DNA of 31,800 nucleotides from Pleurotus ostreatus/Saccharomyces cerevisiae fusant (taxonomy: Eukaryota; Opisthokonta): NCBI GenBank assembly GCA_024196135.1, contig JAMQCK010000282.1, positions 1 through 31,800 of the forward strand, given 5' to 3'. Positions 1 to 11,291 of this stretch are shown here, in pieces. A program made the translations under genes and the position numbers. The first letter of the stretch is position 1; every line of letters starts with the position of its first letter. The notes below the pieces were generated by a model that had not been told where the DNA came from, did not search any database, and saw only the letters and a list, made by a program, of their open reading frames with translations.

Positions 1-1441
1 CGGAGGCCCCGAAGACCCTTGGGGCCGAATCGTCGAGCGCGAAGCTCTGAGAGTCCTTGGACAGCTCTCGTCGATGTGCATGGCGATCCGGCCGCCGTCG
101 AGGTGAAGCATAGACGGCCCCTTCTCGATCGGACACGCACAGGACGAGTGGCGGGCATGATTGCTCTGCAGGATCATGGAACCGGGGGACATGGCCTGCA
201 TGGCGGGCTGCCAGAACGCCGTTAGCAAGTGCTGCACCATGCGCGCCTATTCCAAGCGGTGGCCGCCCGCGAGATGCACATATGTTTTTCGCGACGGCGG
301 CTGGGATCGGCGAGAAGGGAGTACGCCATGTCGACAATATGCCGTGTATTCGAGGGCCGTGTGGACAATGATCGCAGAAGATGAAGGGGAACTGGACGAG
401 GCGATTTCCTCGTTCGGAACTGCGCTCGCAACGTGTCACGATTCTGATGTTTGCCTTCCACCCATCACGACCTCGCGACCATGACCTTCTCGGCGACGCG
501 CACGGACTGGGAGACCTCTCCTTTACAAGATACTACGTGGATGCATAGATATCGGAAGATTGGGGCTCGGGTGCGAGAACATGCACACCCGTCGGTGGCT
601 TACTGACGCTTTCGATCATGTTACATGCGCGGGCAGTGGTAAAGTCGATACGGCATGGGAGGCGGAGACATCCTTGACGCCGACGCTTACAACAGCGGCG
701 ACAAGCAGCGAGGGGGACTGGGCGAGACTTGAGCGGATACGGCTGCGAACGGTACGGTTGGGACGAGCATGGCTCGGGTCGCTACACAGGTGCGTCTCCA
801 TTGCTTCGGCGGGGCTCAAGAACGTACTCATCGTTTCGCTCTTAAGGTATACGTAGTCGCGGCCCTACGCGCACGGCGGCGTCGTTCGAACTTCAGTCCG
901 TAACCTTGGTATTCCCGCCAGATCGACGCGGTGCTCGCTGTTCGGTCAATCGCCAGAACCGTGTACTCGTCATGTCTTCAGTATCGAATACATTCGTCGC
1001 TCTTCCCGGATCCATACCTCCTCCAGCTCACTCGTCGCCACTCGCTGCCGTCTTACCACAAAGGAAGAGCAGGATGACATAAGGAAGACTGTCCGACAAA
1101 GGATCGCCTCCTACAAAGGATCGCCTCCTCTGAATCCTCCTTTCGGCGCCGTCTCTCTTCTGACCCCCATGTACCACTGGCACCGTTTTACTCTTGTCCT
1201 GTACGCCGTCGCTGTTAGCGCGCTTGGTCCACAGCGCGGGCACTGCGCTGGAGACTATGGTCAGTGGTGGTCATCTTAGTCCCAAGTTTGTCTCGCTCAA
1301 GAGCTGTTGTAGCCACTCGACAGCCTCGTATCATGTTACTAGGAACTGCTCACTATCCCCGTGTGGATGACACTCTACGTACGCCAACTGCTTTCATAGC
1401 CGGAGGCACATGCTAAAGCGTTTGCAGCGGTCGGACAAACC
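1..1441. other. No supportable gene; short tandem duplication
   Basis: Open frames here are short (under about 110 codons), overlap on both strands and show no recognisable domain or convincing chain of exons. One local feature is visible: a 17-bp sequence (acaaaggatcgcctcct) present twice in tandem at 1096-1112 and 1113-1129. The stretch could hold a diverged or decayed gene, but I see no evidence that decides it. Confidence 0.5.
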
Positions 1442-2093
1442 TTGTACTTACCCCTGGCCAAAGACATCTGCTCGCTCGCCACCCACCCCATGCTCAAGAT
1501 ATTCGGACATCCTCATCACATCGATCAACTCCAGAAGATGACCCATGAGGTCAAAGACGTCGCTCGGAACGTAGATGAGGTCTTTGACGTCGCATTTGCG
1601 ATCGATTCACGGTGCGTCTTGATCCATTGTCTCGTCATTCTCCGTCTCAGTACTTCACAATGACAGGATGCACGCCTTGGAGACCTTAGACTTCCGGTCT
1701 ACGTGTATTCTACCCCTTGCCGAACACTCCTCCGGTATTTGCTCGCCCGATATCGACTTGCCGTCGCTGGTAGATGCGCTTAGGGTGCAACTACCCGCTG
1801 TACAAGCCGACGTCGACCGCTTCAGCGCCAGTTTGTCCGTCTTTTGCACGTCATGGTCAAACACCGCCTCGATACTCCCCCTTTTCTATGGCCTTCGTTT
1901 TGCGAGTTGTGCGCATCGTGCTCGATTCGCAATCTTGGAATACACGTTGGAGATGCTGACATTTGCGCTCGATGGTGTCGGCTCTGGGGGAGGGGGCGTC
2001 GGCTTGGAGGGAGGGCTGGCCTCCTTGGAAGGAGGTATATCTCGTAGTCTGCGTGTCATCAATGTCGTAGTAAACTCTTCGGGCACTTTCTGA
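1442..2093 (+). CDS. Possible two-exon gene fragment, unknown product
   Basis: Two open stretches join through a plausible 55-nt GT-AG intron at 1612-1666. Splicing there restores one frame, reading ..FAIDSR before and MHALETLDF.. after the junction. The joined reading is about 190 codons. It has amphipathic stretches such as LPAVQADVDRFSASLSVF and ends in a glycine-rich segment. The first stretch opens without an ATG, so an upstream exon would be needed. I recognise no family. The SUN-domain gene begins about 260 nt downstream on the same strand, so these could be upstream exons of that gene or a separate decayed gene. A competing reverse-strand frame overlaps the second half. Low certainty. 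Confidence 0.25.
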
Positions 2094-2351
2094 TGGATGT
2101 GGCAATACATGCATTTGTGCCGGCACAAATGTGCTCTTAATCCATTGTTCTTGTCCGTGCTTAACTCGTCTTCATAAGTCTGCTGAGGTTTGGACTTCTT
2201 GTAGCATCCTTCACGCTTTGATTTCGAAACCCAATTATCGACTTTGAGGCTGGGGCGTCCAGATCCTGGATCGGCAACCACCGCTGATCGCGCGTTCGTG
2301 TCACATGCTTATAATCTTACGGACCGTCATCTGTCTTTGTCTTTTTCCTCC

Positions 2352-3345
2352 ATGGATGTCCTAGATGGTACGCTGCTTCGCCAATCAAGATTGCTCTGTC
2401 AATTGAGGATGTATCACTCAGCTGTCATGAACATCAGGTGGGAGGGAGCGTATCCGCGAGGTCTCCCACCCCTTCGCCCTCATCAGGTGCCAAATTCCTC
2501 GTAACTTCGTGACCTAGCTAACTGTTGTCTGCATCCAGCATATCCACTTGGGCATGCTGCTCGTGGCGACCGTGGCGCTTAGTTTACTCGCATGGGGGGC
2601 AATGGATGGTGCTTGGCCAGAAATACCTACTACCGGCTTCGTATGGGCATGGGGCCAGCGTACGGACTCTGTCGCATTCACTTTCGCCCCCAACCTGCCC
2701 CCCAATAACGTCGCCTCCGAGGCGTCGGGTGCGCAAATCGCCTTCGAATTCACCTCTCCGACTTACGGCTTGTCCTCGTTGACACAAGCCCAACGTGCAT
2801 ACCGGTGGATGACAGGGAAGGACGGCCGCCATACGAAGAATATGGTTCTCCCGGATTGCGTTATATCGACCTCCTGCGCAAAGCTCGGTAGCTGCTGGAA
2901 GTCCGCGAGCGCTGTCGGTCACATCGGAATCCGTCTGCAACGTCCTACGATTATTTCCTCCGTATCGATCTACCATCCTGGTGATCGCGACTCCGATGAC
3001 GGTCCTGCTGGTCCTCGCCGAATCATGGCCTGGGGTCTCGTTGGCGACAAAGATCTAGATGGAGATGATGGTCTGATCACAGTGGAAGTCGACCACTTCT
3101 GGCAGCGTAACTCCAACTACACAGATATCCAGCCCGTCCCAACAAACTCCCGCTTCTTACTGATTGGCGAGTGGGAACATCCTGCGCGCCTTCCTTCGGG
3201 CTACGTTGTGTTCGACGTCCCGGAGTCGGTGCCAAAGCTGAGCTCGAACTTGATGGTTCTGGAAGTGAGGTCGAATTGGGATGCCCACAAAAACACATGT
3301 CTCTACGCTGTAGGAATACACGGATACCATCGAGAATCAGTATAA
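2352..3345 (+). CDS. SUN-domain (Sad1/UNC-84-like) membrane protein
   Basis: Proposed exons are 2352-2486 and 2539-3345, 313 aa. The 52-nt intron at 2487-2538 has GT-AG ends and a good branch site (gctaac). The first exon is short. Residues about 46-67 form a membrane segment (LGMLLVATVALSLLAWG). Residues about 140-308 read as a SUN domain: SCWKSASAVGHIGIRL, then SSVSIYHPGD, GPRRIMAWGL and near the end NTCLYAVGIHGY, which match the family core (CW..S..G.IGI.L, P..I..WGL, TCLY.V.IHG). SUN proteins sit in the nuclear envelope or endoplasmic reticulum, and some fungal ones act at the cell surface; which applies here cannot be told. The second exon is secure. The start at 2352 is the first ATG in the spliced frame with a fair context (ctccATGG), but extra upstream exons are possible. 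Confidence 0.82.
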
Positions 3346-4429
3346 TGTACCGAAATGGAATACAATCGCGCGTGCAGAAAGCGATGCAGATTTACGTCTT
3401 GGGGAAAGCGCGCGTATGCCGAGCTTGCGGTGATGCCCTCTTGTAAGCTGGAGTTCAAGACCCGCGTAGCTTTCGTTCCACGTCGCGTACATTCAGTTCC
3501 ATTGGCTAGCCTCCGTACTATATACACTGTCTATAGCATCTTTAGAGATCAGAGAAGTCTTGCATATGGCTAGGAGCATGGACACAAGCACGATCGGACG
3601 ACATGGCTGAGAAGGGACAAGAGAGCAAGTGCATGGCGGTGATGGCGTCACATGGACATTGCCTTCGTGAACACCAGCATATCATCATCGGCGTAGTGAA
3701 CTTACCTCCCTTCTTTCTTCATCCCGTCCTAAAACGCCGTCGAGCGTGTTCGCCCAAGAGCCCTGGTGCTGCGACGAGTCACGCGACGTCTGGCAACGTC
3801 GTACGTGCGCCTTTCCCTCGTCCAGCCCCTCCCTCGCACCCTCCGCATCTCAACCTCTTCACCTTCACATCCCTGACACCTATTCGCTCTCAAATCTTCC
3901 ATGCGAAACGAGACGAGGGAAAAGGGCGGTGCGGAAAGCGAAACGTGTTGAGATGAGACAAATGGAATGTGAATAGGGAGATGAAGAGGAGGCAAAGGAG
4001 CGATAGGGCGAGGTGAGAAAGACGTGATGCACAAAGTAGTAGCGGTACCCAAAGAGCGGTTCAGAGGCGGTCGAGGAGCTTACCTCGCGCAAGGTCCCGC
4101 GTCCTCGAGACGAATCTGAAGGGGGAAAGTTGGAAGCCAGGGCAACCAACGCTTTTGCAACATACAAAAGGCAGGCCCTCGCCCACCACTCGACCACCCT
4201 GCCTCACATATTGGATGAGATCTTCCGCGACATCACATTTTCAAATGAACGTACAGCACCAGCCGTCCAATGCGACCTAAAAAGTGCGGTCAGTAGATAG
4301 GCGAGGTTTGGCGCGGTTGTAGTGGAAGAAGAAGAGGTAGGACAGCATCGTGGCGAGGTGGAAAGGGGGATGCATAGATGAATATGGCAAGAAACAGCTC
4401 ACCTTTCGCAAGGGCGCGGATGTTGTATC
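3346..4429. other. Intergenic stretch, no gene seen
   Basis: This lies between the stop of the SUN-domain gene and the tail of the Mot1 relic on the other strand. The segment around 3780-4000 is C/T-rich and supports long but low-complexity frames on both strands, none with a recognisable domain. It probably holds the 3' ends of both neighbours. Confidence 0.5.
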
Positions 4430-7400
4430 TTGGAAGACCTTCCTTGTATGCCGGCCTCCGCGATGTCTTTGCTCTTCTTCTTGGCGGCGGCGGTCGCGTC
4501 CTTCTCTTCCGTAACGCGCTTGTATAAAGTTAGGATGAGGCCGGTGCGCATGGATGCCAGACCCGAATTCTGCTGGGTATGCACAGAGTTGGCGATGTTG
4601 AGCTTAAAGCGTTGCAAATGGCGAGACGTGTCAGCTCGATAGATGATCTACTCTTCGAACATTTCCTTCGCGATGAGGCGGTAGACGTTGACGGCCGCCT
4701 TCTGCCCAATGCGATGTGCACGATCCATGGCTTGGAGGTTTTTCATCGGGTTCCAGTCGTGCTTGACGAAGATGGCGGCATTCGCGCGAGGCGAAGTCAA
4801 ACCGATACCGCCGCCGTGCCTCGTCAGCGGGAGACAGTCGATGATGGAATCGCTGTCGAAGGTGTGAACGAGGGCATGGCGCTTCCTGACGTCGGTACCA
4901 CCATACAACCGCACGTATGACACCGACGGAATGTACTGCTCGAAGAGGTCCGACTCGATAATGTCCAGCATCTGCTTCATCTGGTAGAGATGAGGATACG
5001 GTGCTGGGAGGAGGCGCGCGCCGATCCGGGACTCGCGTCGATCAACTCGCTTTTGCCAGACCCCGCTGCAGAAGCAGTGACGCCAATGCCGCTGTCGGTC
5101 AGCAGTTGCCTGACAAATAGGTCAGGAGCTTGGGCGCATGCTGGATATCCTTCAGACCGTCGACCGGACGGTCGACCTTCAGCCCTAAGCGATATATATT
5201 GGCGGCAATCGCCTTCTGGTCTGCCATGAGGACGAGCGCAGGGTGATTGCACAACCTGCACAGGTACCGAAGCGACTGAAAGATGGGCTGCTTCTCGACC
5301 TTCTTCGCGGCCGATTGTGCCACCACGCCATCACCTTCCGCAGACGCGAGCGCCCTGGACTTCGCAAAGTCGTCGCACATGTTCCTCTGCACGTCCGAGA
5401 GCTCGCAGTAGTAGGTTTGGATGATTTTCGGCGGTAGGTCGTTCAAGCGCCTCGAAAGGAAGGGCATGACCTGGTTGTGTAACGCCTCCAAGGCCAACGC
5501 CGCTAGATGGATGGTCAGATGAGTCGTACACGAAGTCCAGAAGTAACGTACCAGCTTCGCCAGTATTCGACTTGCCGTTCCGATAGCACAAGATGGGCTT
5601 GCCGAAACGCTCGTTGAACGGACTCTCCATCGCGATGAAGCCCGGCATAGGGAAGTCAAACAGACACCAATAGCTCGAGAGAGTTGTTCTGGATCGGCGT
5701 CCGGAGAGGATGAGCCGGTGCTGCTCGTTCATCGACTTGACCGTCTTCGTGAGCTTTGTCTTCGCGGTCTTGTCAACGAGGCCCTCGTCCAGGATGCAAT
5801 ACAACTACTGGATGTTGCCGAGGCTGGAGATGTCGTTGCGAACGACCTCGTAGGATGTTATGACGACGTCGTACGACTTCTACTTGCCGAGGATCATCGT
5901 CCGTTCGCGCGCTTTGCCAGTGAAGAGTACTGGGCGGAAGTTGGGCGGAAGTTCTCGACGTACTTGAGGATCTCGTAGTTACAATGACCGGTAAGCATAG
6001 GCGGGCAGATGGTGAGGGAGGGGAGATGGATGGCGTCGGGAGAGTGCGTCTCTTTAAATCGTTTGGCGTGTTCGTGGTGTCTGAGAGTCCAAAAGCAGTG
6101 TGATCGACGGTGACTGTCGACTTGCTCACCGTCGCAAAGAATGCCGTGAAGCTGATACTTGGCGAGGAAAGCTAAACAGTTGACGCTGCATTGCTGGTAC
6201 CTGGGCAGCGCCGCATTGACGGGGTCTAGATTCTCGTACGGCACCACCTTGAAACCATTTGGTAGCTGTATGAGGAACAGGCGCCCCTCCTCGCGGCTCT
6301 TGAGCAGCTCCACGGAGAATCCTGGCGGATTGGGCAGGCCGGCCTAATAGTGGTCAGCTACTGAGGGTGCTGATTGCGGTCCTCGACATACCTCAAGTGG
6401 AACCATCTAGACGAGGGAGGTGAAGGTGTTAGTAGCACCGTCCGCATCGCTCATGCGGTGGAAGAAGGGCACGAATTACATAGGGCAGCACCTTGACGTG
6501 AAGCTTCTGTACAAAAAATTGACGGAAGTGTCAGCCTTCAGTGGGACGGGTACTTTACATGAACACTCACGACTCTGCGACCCTTGCCGGTTCGTCAAAG
6601 ACAAGGCACCTGCAAGAAGCGGCACTACCCTCTTAATTATAGATCGCATAGCCTCCGTCGTCAACATCACGCACACGGTCGCGAGACTGCGCGCCGCAAT
6701 CTGTCGTATGAAGGTGTACTTGCTCTGAAGCGCGAGCAGGATCACCGGGAATAACTGCGTCAGCCGCAGCTACAACTCCAGTTGCAGCGCCGGGATGGCC
6801 GCCTCAAGCACAGAGCGTGTCTGACATTATAGCTCGCGTTAGCGTCGGCGTAGAGGAACTTGTGGGGCTCGTCTGGTGAGCTGGCGGCGATGAACTGGCC
6901 GAGCAGACCATCGGCGATGGACGTGCACCTGTTCGGCACAACGTCGAGGAGCTGAGGGCCGAACCGAGCGGAAAGCCCGCGGAAAGTGACCGTAGCACCG
7001 CGCGCGGAGATTTGCTTGTTGTGTTCGCTGACGATCTCCTCCTCGACATTGGCGGTGACCTTACCGTTCTTCTGCTGATCTGCAGGACGAAGAGCGATCG
7101 CGGACAGGACGCCATGGTGGACCGTGCGCTTCTCGGCAAAGATGAGGTTATAGGGCGTATCCTGGCAGATGAAGGTGTACAGGCTCTTCGCGATCATGTC
7201 TACATGAGCGGGTTTGTACTCCATGCGCGCTCGGGCAAGGCCATCGTTTGAAGTCATCGAGTGATCGATCGAAATCCCCGTTCTCCTCGCTCTGGTCACC
7301 TCGTAAGCGTTGTTACCAGGCTAACTGTCACATAATGACATACCTTGACGCTGTCCATGATGCCGTTGACCCCAGGCGTGACCTTGTCCGATACGGCACC

Positions 7401-9300
7401 GACGTACACAATCGTTGCAGCGAACGCCGCTGCGACGCTCACATCGTACAAGCCCTTCGTCGCCACATATCGCTCACTTGCCGCCGAAATCGACACCTGC
7501 TTCTCCGCCAGCACCACGACCCCCTTCTTCTTCACCCGCCCCAGACTGTCGCGCAGCACCTGGAACATACGCCCCACCGCCGCCGCCGCGATTTCGAGCG
7601 TGAAGCATCCCTCCTTTTGGCCCGTCACGTCGATCCTGGTGCCGAGGTACGGGATCGATGACCGCAGGAGCTCGCAGCTCGTATGGAATCCGGTAGCTGC
7701 ACACAGTCTTGATGAATGCGCGAGAGCGACTGCATCATCTCATGATACGCTGGCGGCAGCGGAGTCTGCACCCAGCCGAGCGCGATGTCCGCGACGCCCT
7801 TCACAAGCGGGCACACCACTGCGAGCCCAGGCGCGCCCTCGCCCGCCACCGCGGCGTACGCCTGCGCCCAGTCCGTCGTGATCGTTGCCGCGATGTGCAT
7901 CAGTACGATCGCCGGCGACTGGATGTAGTGCATGAGCAGCGGCTCAAACGCTGTGGTGAACGCGTCCGCGGGCCACGCCATCAGGAGCCCGGCGAGCGCA
8001 GAGGCACATGCGATGCGCGCCTTCCGCACGACGTCCAGGTTGATGAGCACCTGGTCCTGATCGATCATGTTCTTGTCGACGTTGTGGCACTCGATGTTGC
8101 CGTAGGCGTGCACGGCGGGAAGAAAAAAGCCGGCGGTGTTGAGCGGGGGTCCGAGGGGGATCTTGACAGTCTCAAACCGGTCGAAGAGCAGCTCTCGTGG
8201 AACGAGGGACTGCAACCAGGCCGGCTAGGTGGAAACAATGGCGAGGGTGGTGCGCCAGACCTCGAGGGAGGTCTCCCGAAAGTCAGCGCGTTCCTCGACG
8301 AGGAGGTTCTGGTAGACGAGCTGGAGGAAGGGCGCGGAGATCCAATCTTTGGGCAATGCGGGCACGTTCAAGAGGTTCGTAAGCGTCTGTACAACCGACA
8401 AGGTGATGGAATGTCGCAAGAAGGGGAAGAGGGACGGTGCCAGTGCTGTCATAGGTGTGCTGGGTGTATTCTTCGCAAGCACATCGATGACGACGTCGTA
8501 CGCAACCAGCTTGCAGAGCAGGTCCATGACCGCAATCGAGGTACTCCGGCAGCTGCTTGACGAGGTGCTCGGCGACATGCAGCAAACACGACGCAGCCAC
8601 AGCGGGCACGCCGTCGTTGTAGTCGTCCAGGCCGAGGATAGCTGACTCAACCACGTCTTGTAGGATTTGTTTGCCCGACAGCGCGCCCTCCTGCACGCCA
8701 TCGTCCAGCTTGATGAAGAGGTCGTCCCAAACCGCGACTTTGTACTCAAGGCCGTGAAAACCAATGGCGGACCTCACAGACGTGCTTGAGGTTCAACATC
8801 TTGGCTTTCGAATGTCTCGCTGTTCGTGTGCTGGTAGCACTGTACCTGCTTCGAATTAGCCCACTACTCTAGGCTTTGGACACGTAGACTCACCATTCCC
8901 ATTCTCTGTCGTGGATAGAACAAAGTCCTGCTTGATCATGTCAAGTGGGATACTGCATAAATACCCAGTGACAGACCGGCGCGGAGTGCGCAATAGCAGC
9001 GAGCCCATCGTCTGATTGATGATCTCGCGCACTGGCGCGGGTGGGAAGAAGGGTGCTGAAATTGCATACGTCCTCAGCCGAGGGTGGTGGAGCACCGGTA
9101 CACCGAGAGGCTGGTAGCTGTTTCCGCCGGGGGTGAGGGGGAATCAACCCATTCATCATGGAACACACCGTCGGACTTGAGGACGCGCTGCCTTCGCTGG
9201 GTTAGCTGACGGATCTGTGATCAGTAGCCAGCCTGTTAGTCAAGGTCTAGTAGCCTCATACCTGCCAGTTCACGCCTCAGAGCACTTCTACGCATACGCC
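4430..9300 (-). pseudogene. MOT1: Decayed Mot1/BTAF1 (TBP-associated Swi2/Snf2 ATPase) gene
   Basis: Mot1 removes TBP from DNA, using an N-terminal HEAT-repeat array and a C-terminal Snf2 ATPase. Reading from 9300 down to 4430, Mot1-like blocks follow in the right order. Near 9020-8930 is APVREIINQTMGSLLLRTP. At 8560-8225 is LAKNTPSTPMTALAPSLFPF. HEAT-like segments cover 8215-6476 (ALQSKYTFIRQIAARSLATV). At 6300-6125 is SVNCLAFLAKYQLHGILCD. Near 5800 is YCILDEGL. At 5480-5380 is LPPKIIQTYYCELSDVQRN. At 4980-4650 is DWNPMKNLQAMDRAHRIGQK, and the tail at 4617 reads QRFKLNIANSVHTQQNSGLA. The blocks lie in different frames. Walker A is unreadable after HGILCD, the DEGH box reads DEGL, and the SGTPIQN motif is frame-shifted. 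Stops interrupt the ATPase at 5880-5882 and 5805-5807. Roughly the first 300 residues are not found. Some original introns survive, e.g. one with gtatgag..cacag near 9265-9215. A working copy presumably lies elsewhere. Confidence 0.9.
5932..5953 (-). repeat. 11-bp tandem duplication breaking the Mot1 frame
   Basis: The sequence gggcggaagtt occurs twice in direct tandem (5932-5942 and 5943-5953). On the coding (-) strand the frame after the second copy no longer matches the Mot1 family, whereas skipping 11 nt would continue it (reading ..NFRP followed by ..FTGKARER). Eleven is not a multiple of three, so this duplication alone is a frameshift. Confidence 0.85.
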
Positions 9301-9888
9301 ACTGTGGTAGCAGCTAATAGAAGCGAGTTCATTCTCGAGCACGTGACGTGCCGATCGCGGGATCCAGAAGCCAAAGCACGCGCGAACAAACAATGATCAC
9401 CGCCAGGAGCTGCACGTCGCACCCGACCACATTGCGCCTTCCCCTACTTCCCCTCGCGGCCCACTATGGTCCATACCGGTCTCATTGGAAGTGCTGAGGC
9501 GCCAAGCTTAAGGGCGCTCTGCGGTGCGCAATCGGGTCTCGCCTGGTGATAGTGACTAACTCAGACGCGGGCTCACAGGTAGCCTGACCCTCACGGGCAC
9601 TCACGAGGCGCTTTCGCTCTAGCCGTCCACCACATCTCGAACTATGCGGCATACTTGAGGTCTTCGTCAGCGAACTATGCGTGCCAATGTCGCCTACGTG
9701 CCAACCTTCCAGCTTCGCGCGGGCGTACTCTTGGTGAAGTTTAGATCCTTTCCAATCACAAACGTCACAATGATGTTGTAAACGTGCTCTCCTTTGGACG
9801 TAGCGCCTTTGTTCGTGAAGCCTTTCGGCTTTCCCTCCCCTTCTCTCTTCTACATAAGCTGTATCACTGACATCTCTGGCCTGCAGAC
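9301..9888. other. Intergenic stretch between Mot1 relic and RING gene
   Basis: A 143-codon reverse frame (9482-9913) runs through here, but it has no recognisable domain and overlaps the start of the RING gene, so I leave it out. The last 150 nt before 9889 probably contain the RING gene promoter; I see no clear TATA box. Confidence 0.45.
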
Positions 9889-10754
9889 ATGTCTCGTCCG
9901 CGCTCAACCTCACGCCCCGTTACCGCCGCCAGCCGTACCGCTACCGCCCCATACCATCACACGAGAACTCCTCCTCCCCGCACGATGTCGACGCGCGCGC
10001 ATCCGATCGCGTCTGCGCCCGTTATCAATGCTAACGAGGCTGCAGTCCAGTGCGAGGTGAAAGAGGTGAGACGTTACCCTCGATGTGGCGACAATGCTGA
10101 CCTCCCTCGTCAGGATCGCACGGATAACTCATATCGCAAGCGTACGCGTCTGTCAGACGCATTGGCTGAGGTCCAGGTGTGTTTACCCTGCATTTTGCTC
10201 CAGCACAAAGGAATTGACGTGGCTCGTAGGACCTCAAGTCCCAGCTGCATCAACTCAAGGAGAGGGAGGAGTTGGTGGTGACCTGCGCAATCTGCCTGGC
10301 ACCGCAAGTGAGGCCTCGCGTGTCAGTCTGTCGAAGTTGTCATCAGTGTTTTGCTCACCATGCTTTCAGTCTGGATTGTGGTCACGTATTCTGTGAGGCG
10401 TGCCTTGTCGAGCTACATAAGAATCGTCGCGTCAAGTCCATCCTCCGCTGTCCGACCTGCCGGTGTTGCATCAGCCTGGAGCGCACCCCGCCCCCATGCT
10501 ATCCTATCCGCCAACAAGCAGAGGCCTGGGCGATGGCCAATGACATTCCCTCGTTGGGAGGAAAATCCGATTTTCTTTGGCCACCTGTGGAGACGCCTGC
10601 TATACCCTCGCGTGCCTCGATCGCGCCCTCGACTTCTACTTCGGCATCCGCGGTTGTTGCTCGCACTTCCACCAGATCACACCGCCGCCCTCGTCCTATG
10701 ACCTATTCTCGTCGGCATAGGGAGCTTTATGGGAAGCGTAACTTGCAGTCGTAG
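9889..10754 (+). CDS. RING-finger protein, probable E3 ubiquitin ligase
   Basis: Proposed exons are 9889-10065, 10114-10176, 10230-10321 and 10370-10754, giving 238 aa. The first two introns (48 and 53 nt) have GT-AG ends with CTGAC and TTGAC branch-like sites. The start ATG at 9889 opens a Ser/Arg/Pro-rich N terminus. Residues about 80-95 (DLKSQLHQLKEREEL) look like a short coiled coil. A C3HC4 RING follows: C99-x2-C102-x11-C114-x-H116-x2-C119-x2-C122-x15-C138-x2-C141. The C terminus is Ser/Thr/Arg-rich and probably disordered. RING proteins of this kind recruit an E2 enzyme to ubiquitinate substrates; the target is unknown. The third intron (48 nt, 5' gtcagt) is inferred because its removal gives canonical RING spacing (VLDCGHVFC). 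Without it the frame also stays open, adding 16 residues inside the domain. Confidence 0.8.
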
Positions 10755-11012
10755 TATCTTTTGAATGTCAGAGTTTATGCATTGAAGGATTTCGTATGTC
10801 TATAATTTGGCTCTTGCCAAGCCAAGATGTCGCGGTGCTCGCAAGTCAGTCCGTTCCCTTCATGGAGGATGCGAAGGAGAGCCGAGAAGCCGGTCCGGTC
10901 ATCCGAGGCGTCCAGACCGCGCTTTTTTCTTTGTCCTCAACCGCCATCCTGCCGTCCGCGTCGTCCGCTTCCTTCCCCTCAGGTACCCCTCTCACACTCC
11001 CACTCCTTTTCA
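10755..11012. other. Short intergenic stretch
   Basis: This holds the 3' flank of the RING gene and a C/T-rich run up to 11012. No feature is visible beyond overlapping short frames. Confidence 0.4.
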
Positions 11013-11291
11013 ATGCCTCGAAAAGCTACTGCTGATGCGCTCGCCCACGATCGACGGCAAAAATGGACATGGCGACACCAGGACCAACGTGGAGGGCGGG
11101 CGCGGGTGCGTGAATACGCCTTGCATACGATCGTTCTACTAATTTATACTTCTCTTCGACGTGGGGCAGGAGAGGGGCGTGAGCACAGCCAGCCTACAGT
11201 TACGGGGCGAACATCGCCCCTTCTCGACCGTATCTGCCCTCAGAGCACTTCTGAGGGCGCGAGGGCATCGACCATAGCGCGTTACGTCTAG
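11013..11291 (+). CDS. Small basic ORF, 92 codons, unknown
   Basis: An ATG after a C/T-rich leader (ccttttcaATG) opens a 92-codon frame beginning MPRKATADALAHDRRQKW, rich in Arg and Gln at its start. The second half contains the 11236-11258 hairpin and belongs to a repeated sequence also seen near 21400, so the frame may be chance coding within a repeat. No family recognised. Confidence 0.2.
   Translation: MPRKATADALAHDRRQKWTWRHQDQRGGRARVREYALHTIVLLIYTSLRRGAGEGREHSQPTVTGRTSPLLDRICPQSTSEGARASTIARYV

Noticed and set aside
1886..2281. 131-codon reverse frame with a Pro-rich segment
   Set aside because: Lies opposite the possible forward fragment and the SUN gene upstream region; the Pro/Ser run mirrors the Gly-rich run on the other strand and gives no domain.
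3603..4197. Overlapping frames of 105-117 codons on both strands
   Set aside because: Simple C/T-rich composition produces them; no splice chain or domain supports a gene.
9482..9913. 143-codon reverse frame between Mot1 relic and RING gene
   Set aside because: Overlaps the well-supported RING start and shows no family resemblance; not a continuation of Mot1.
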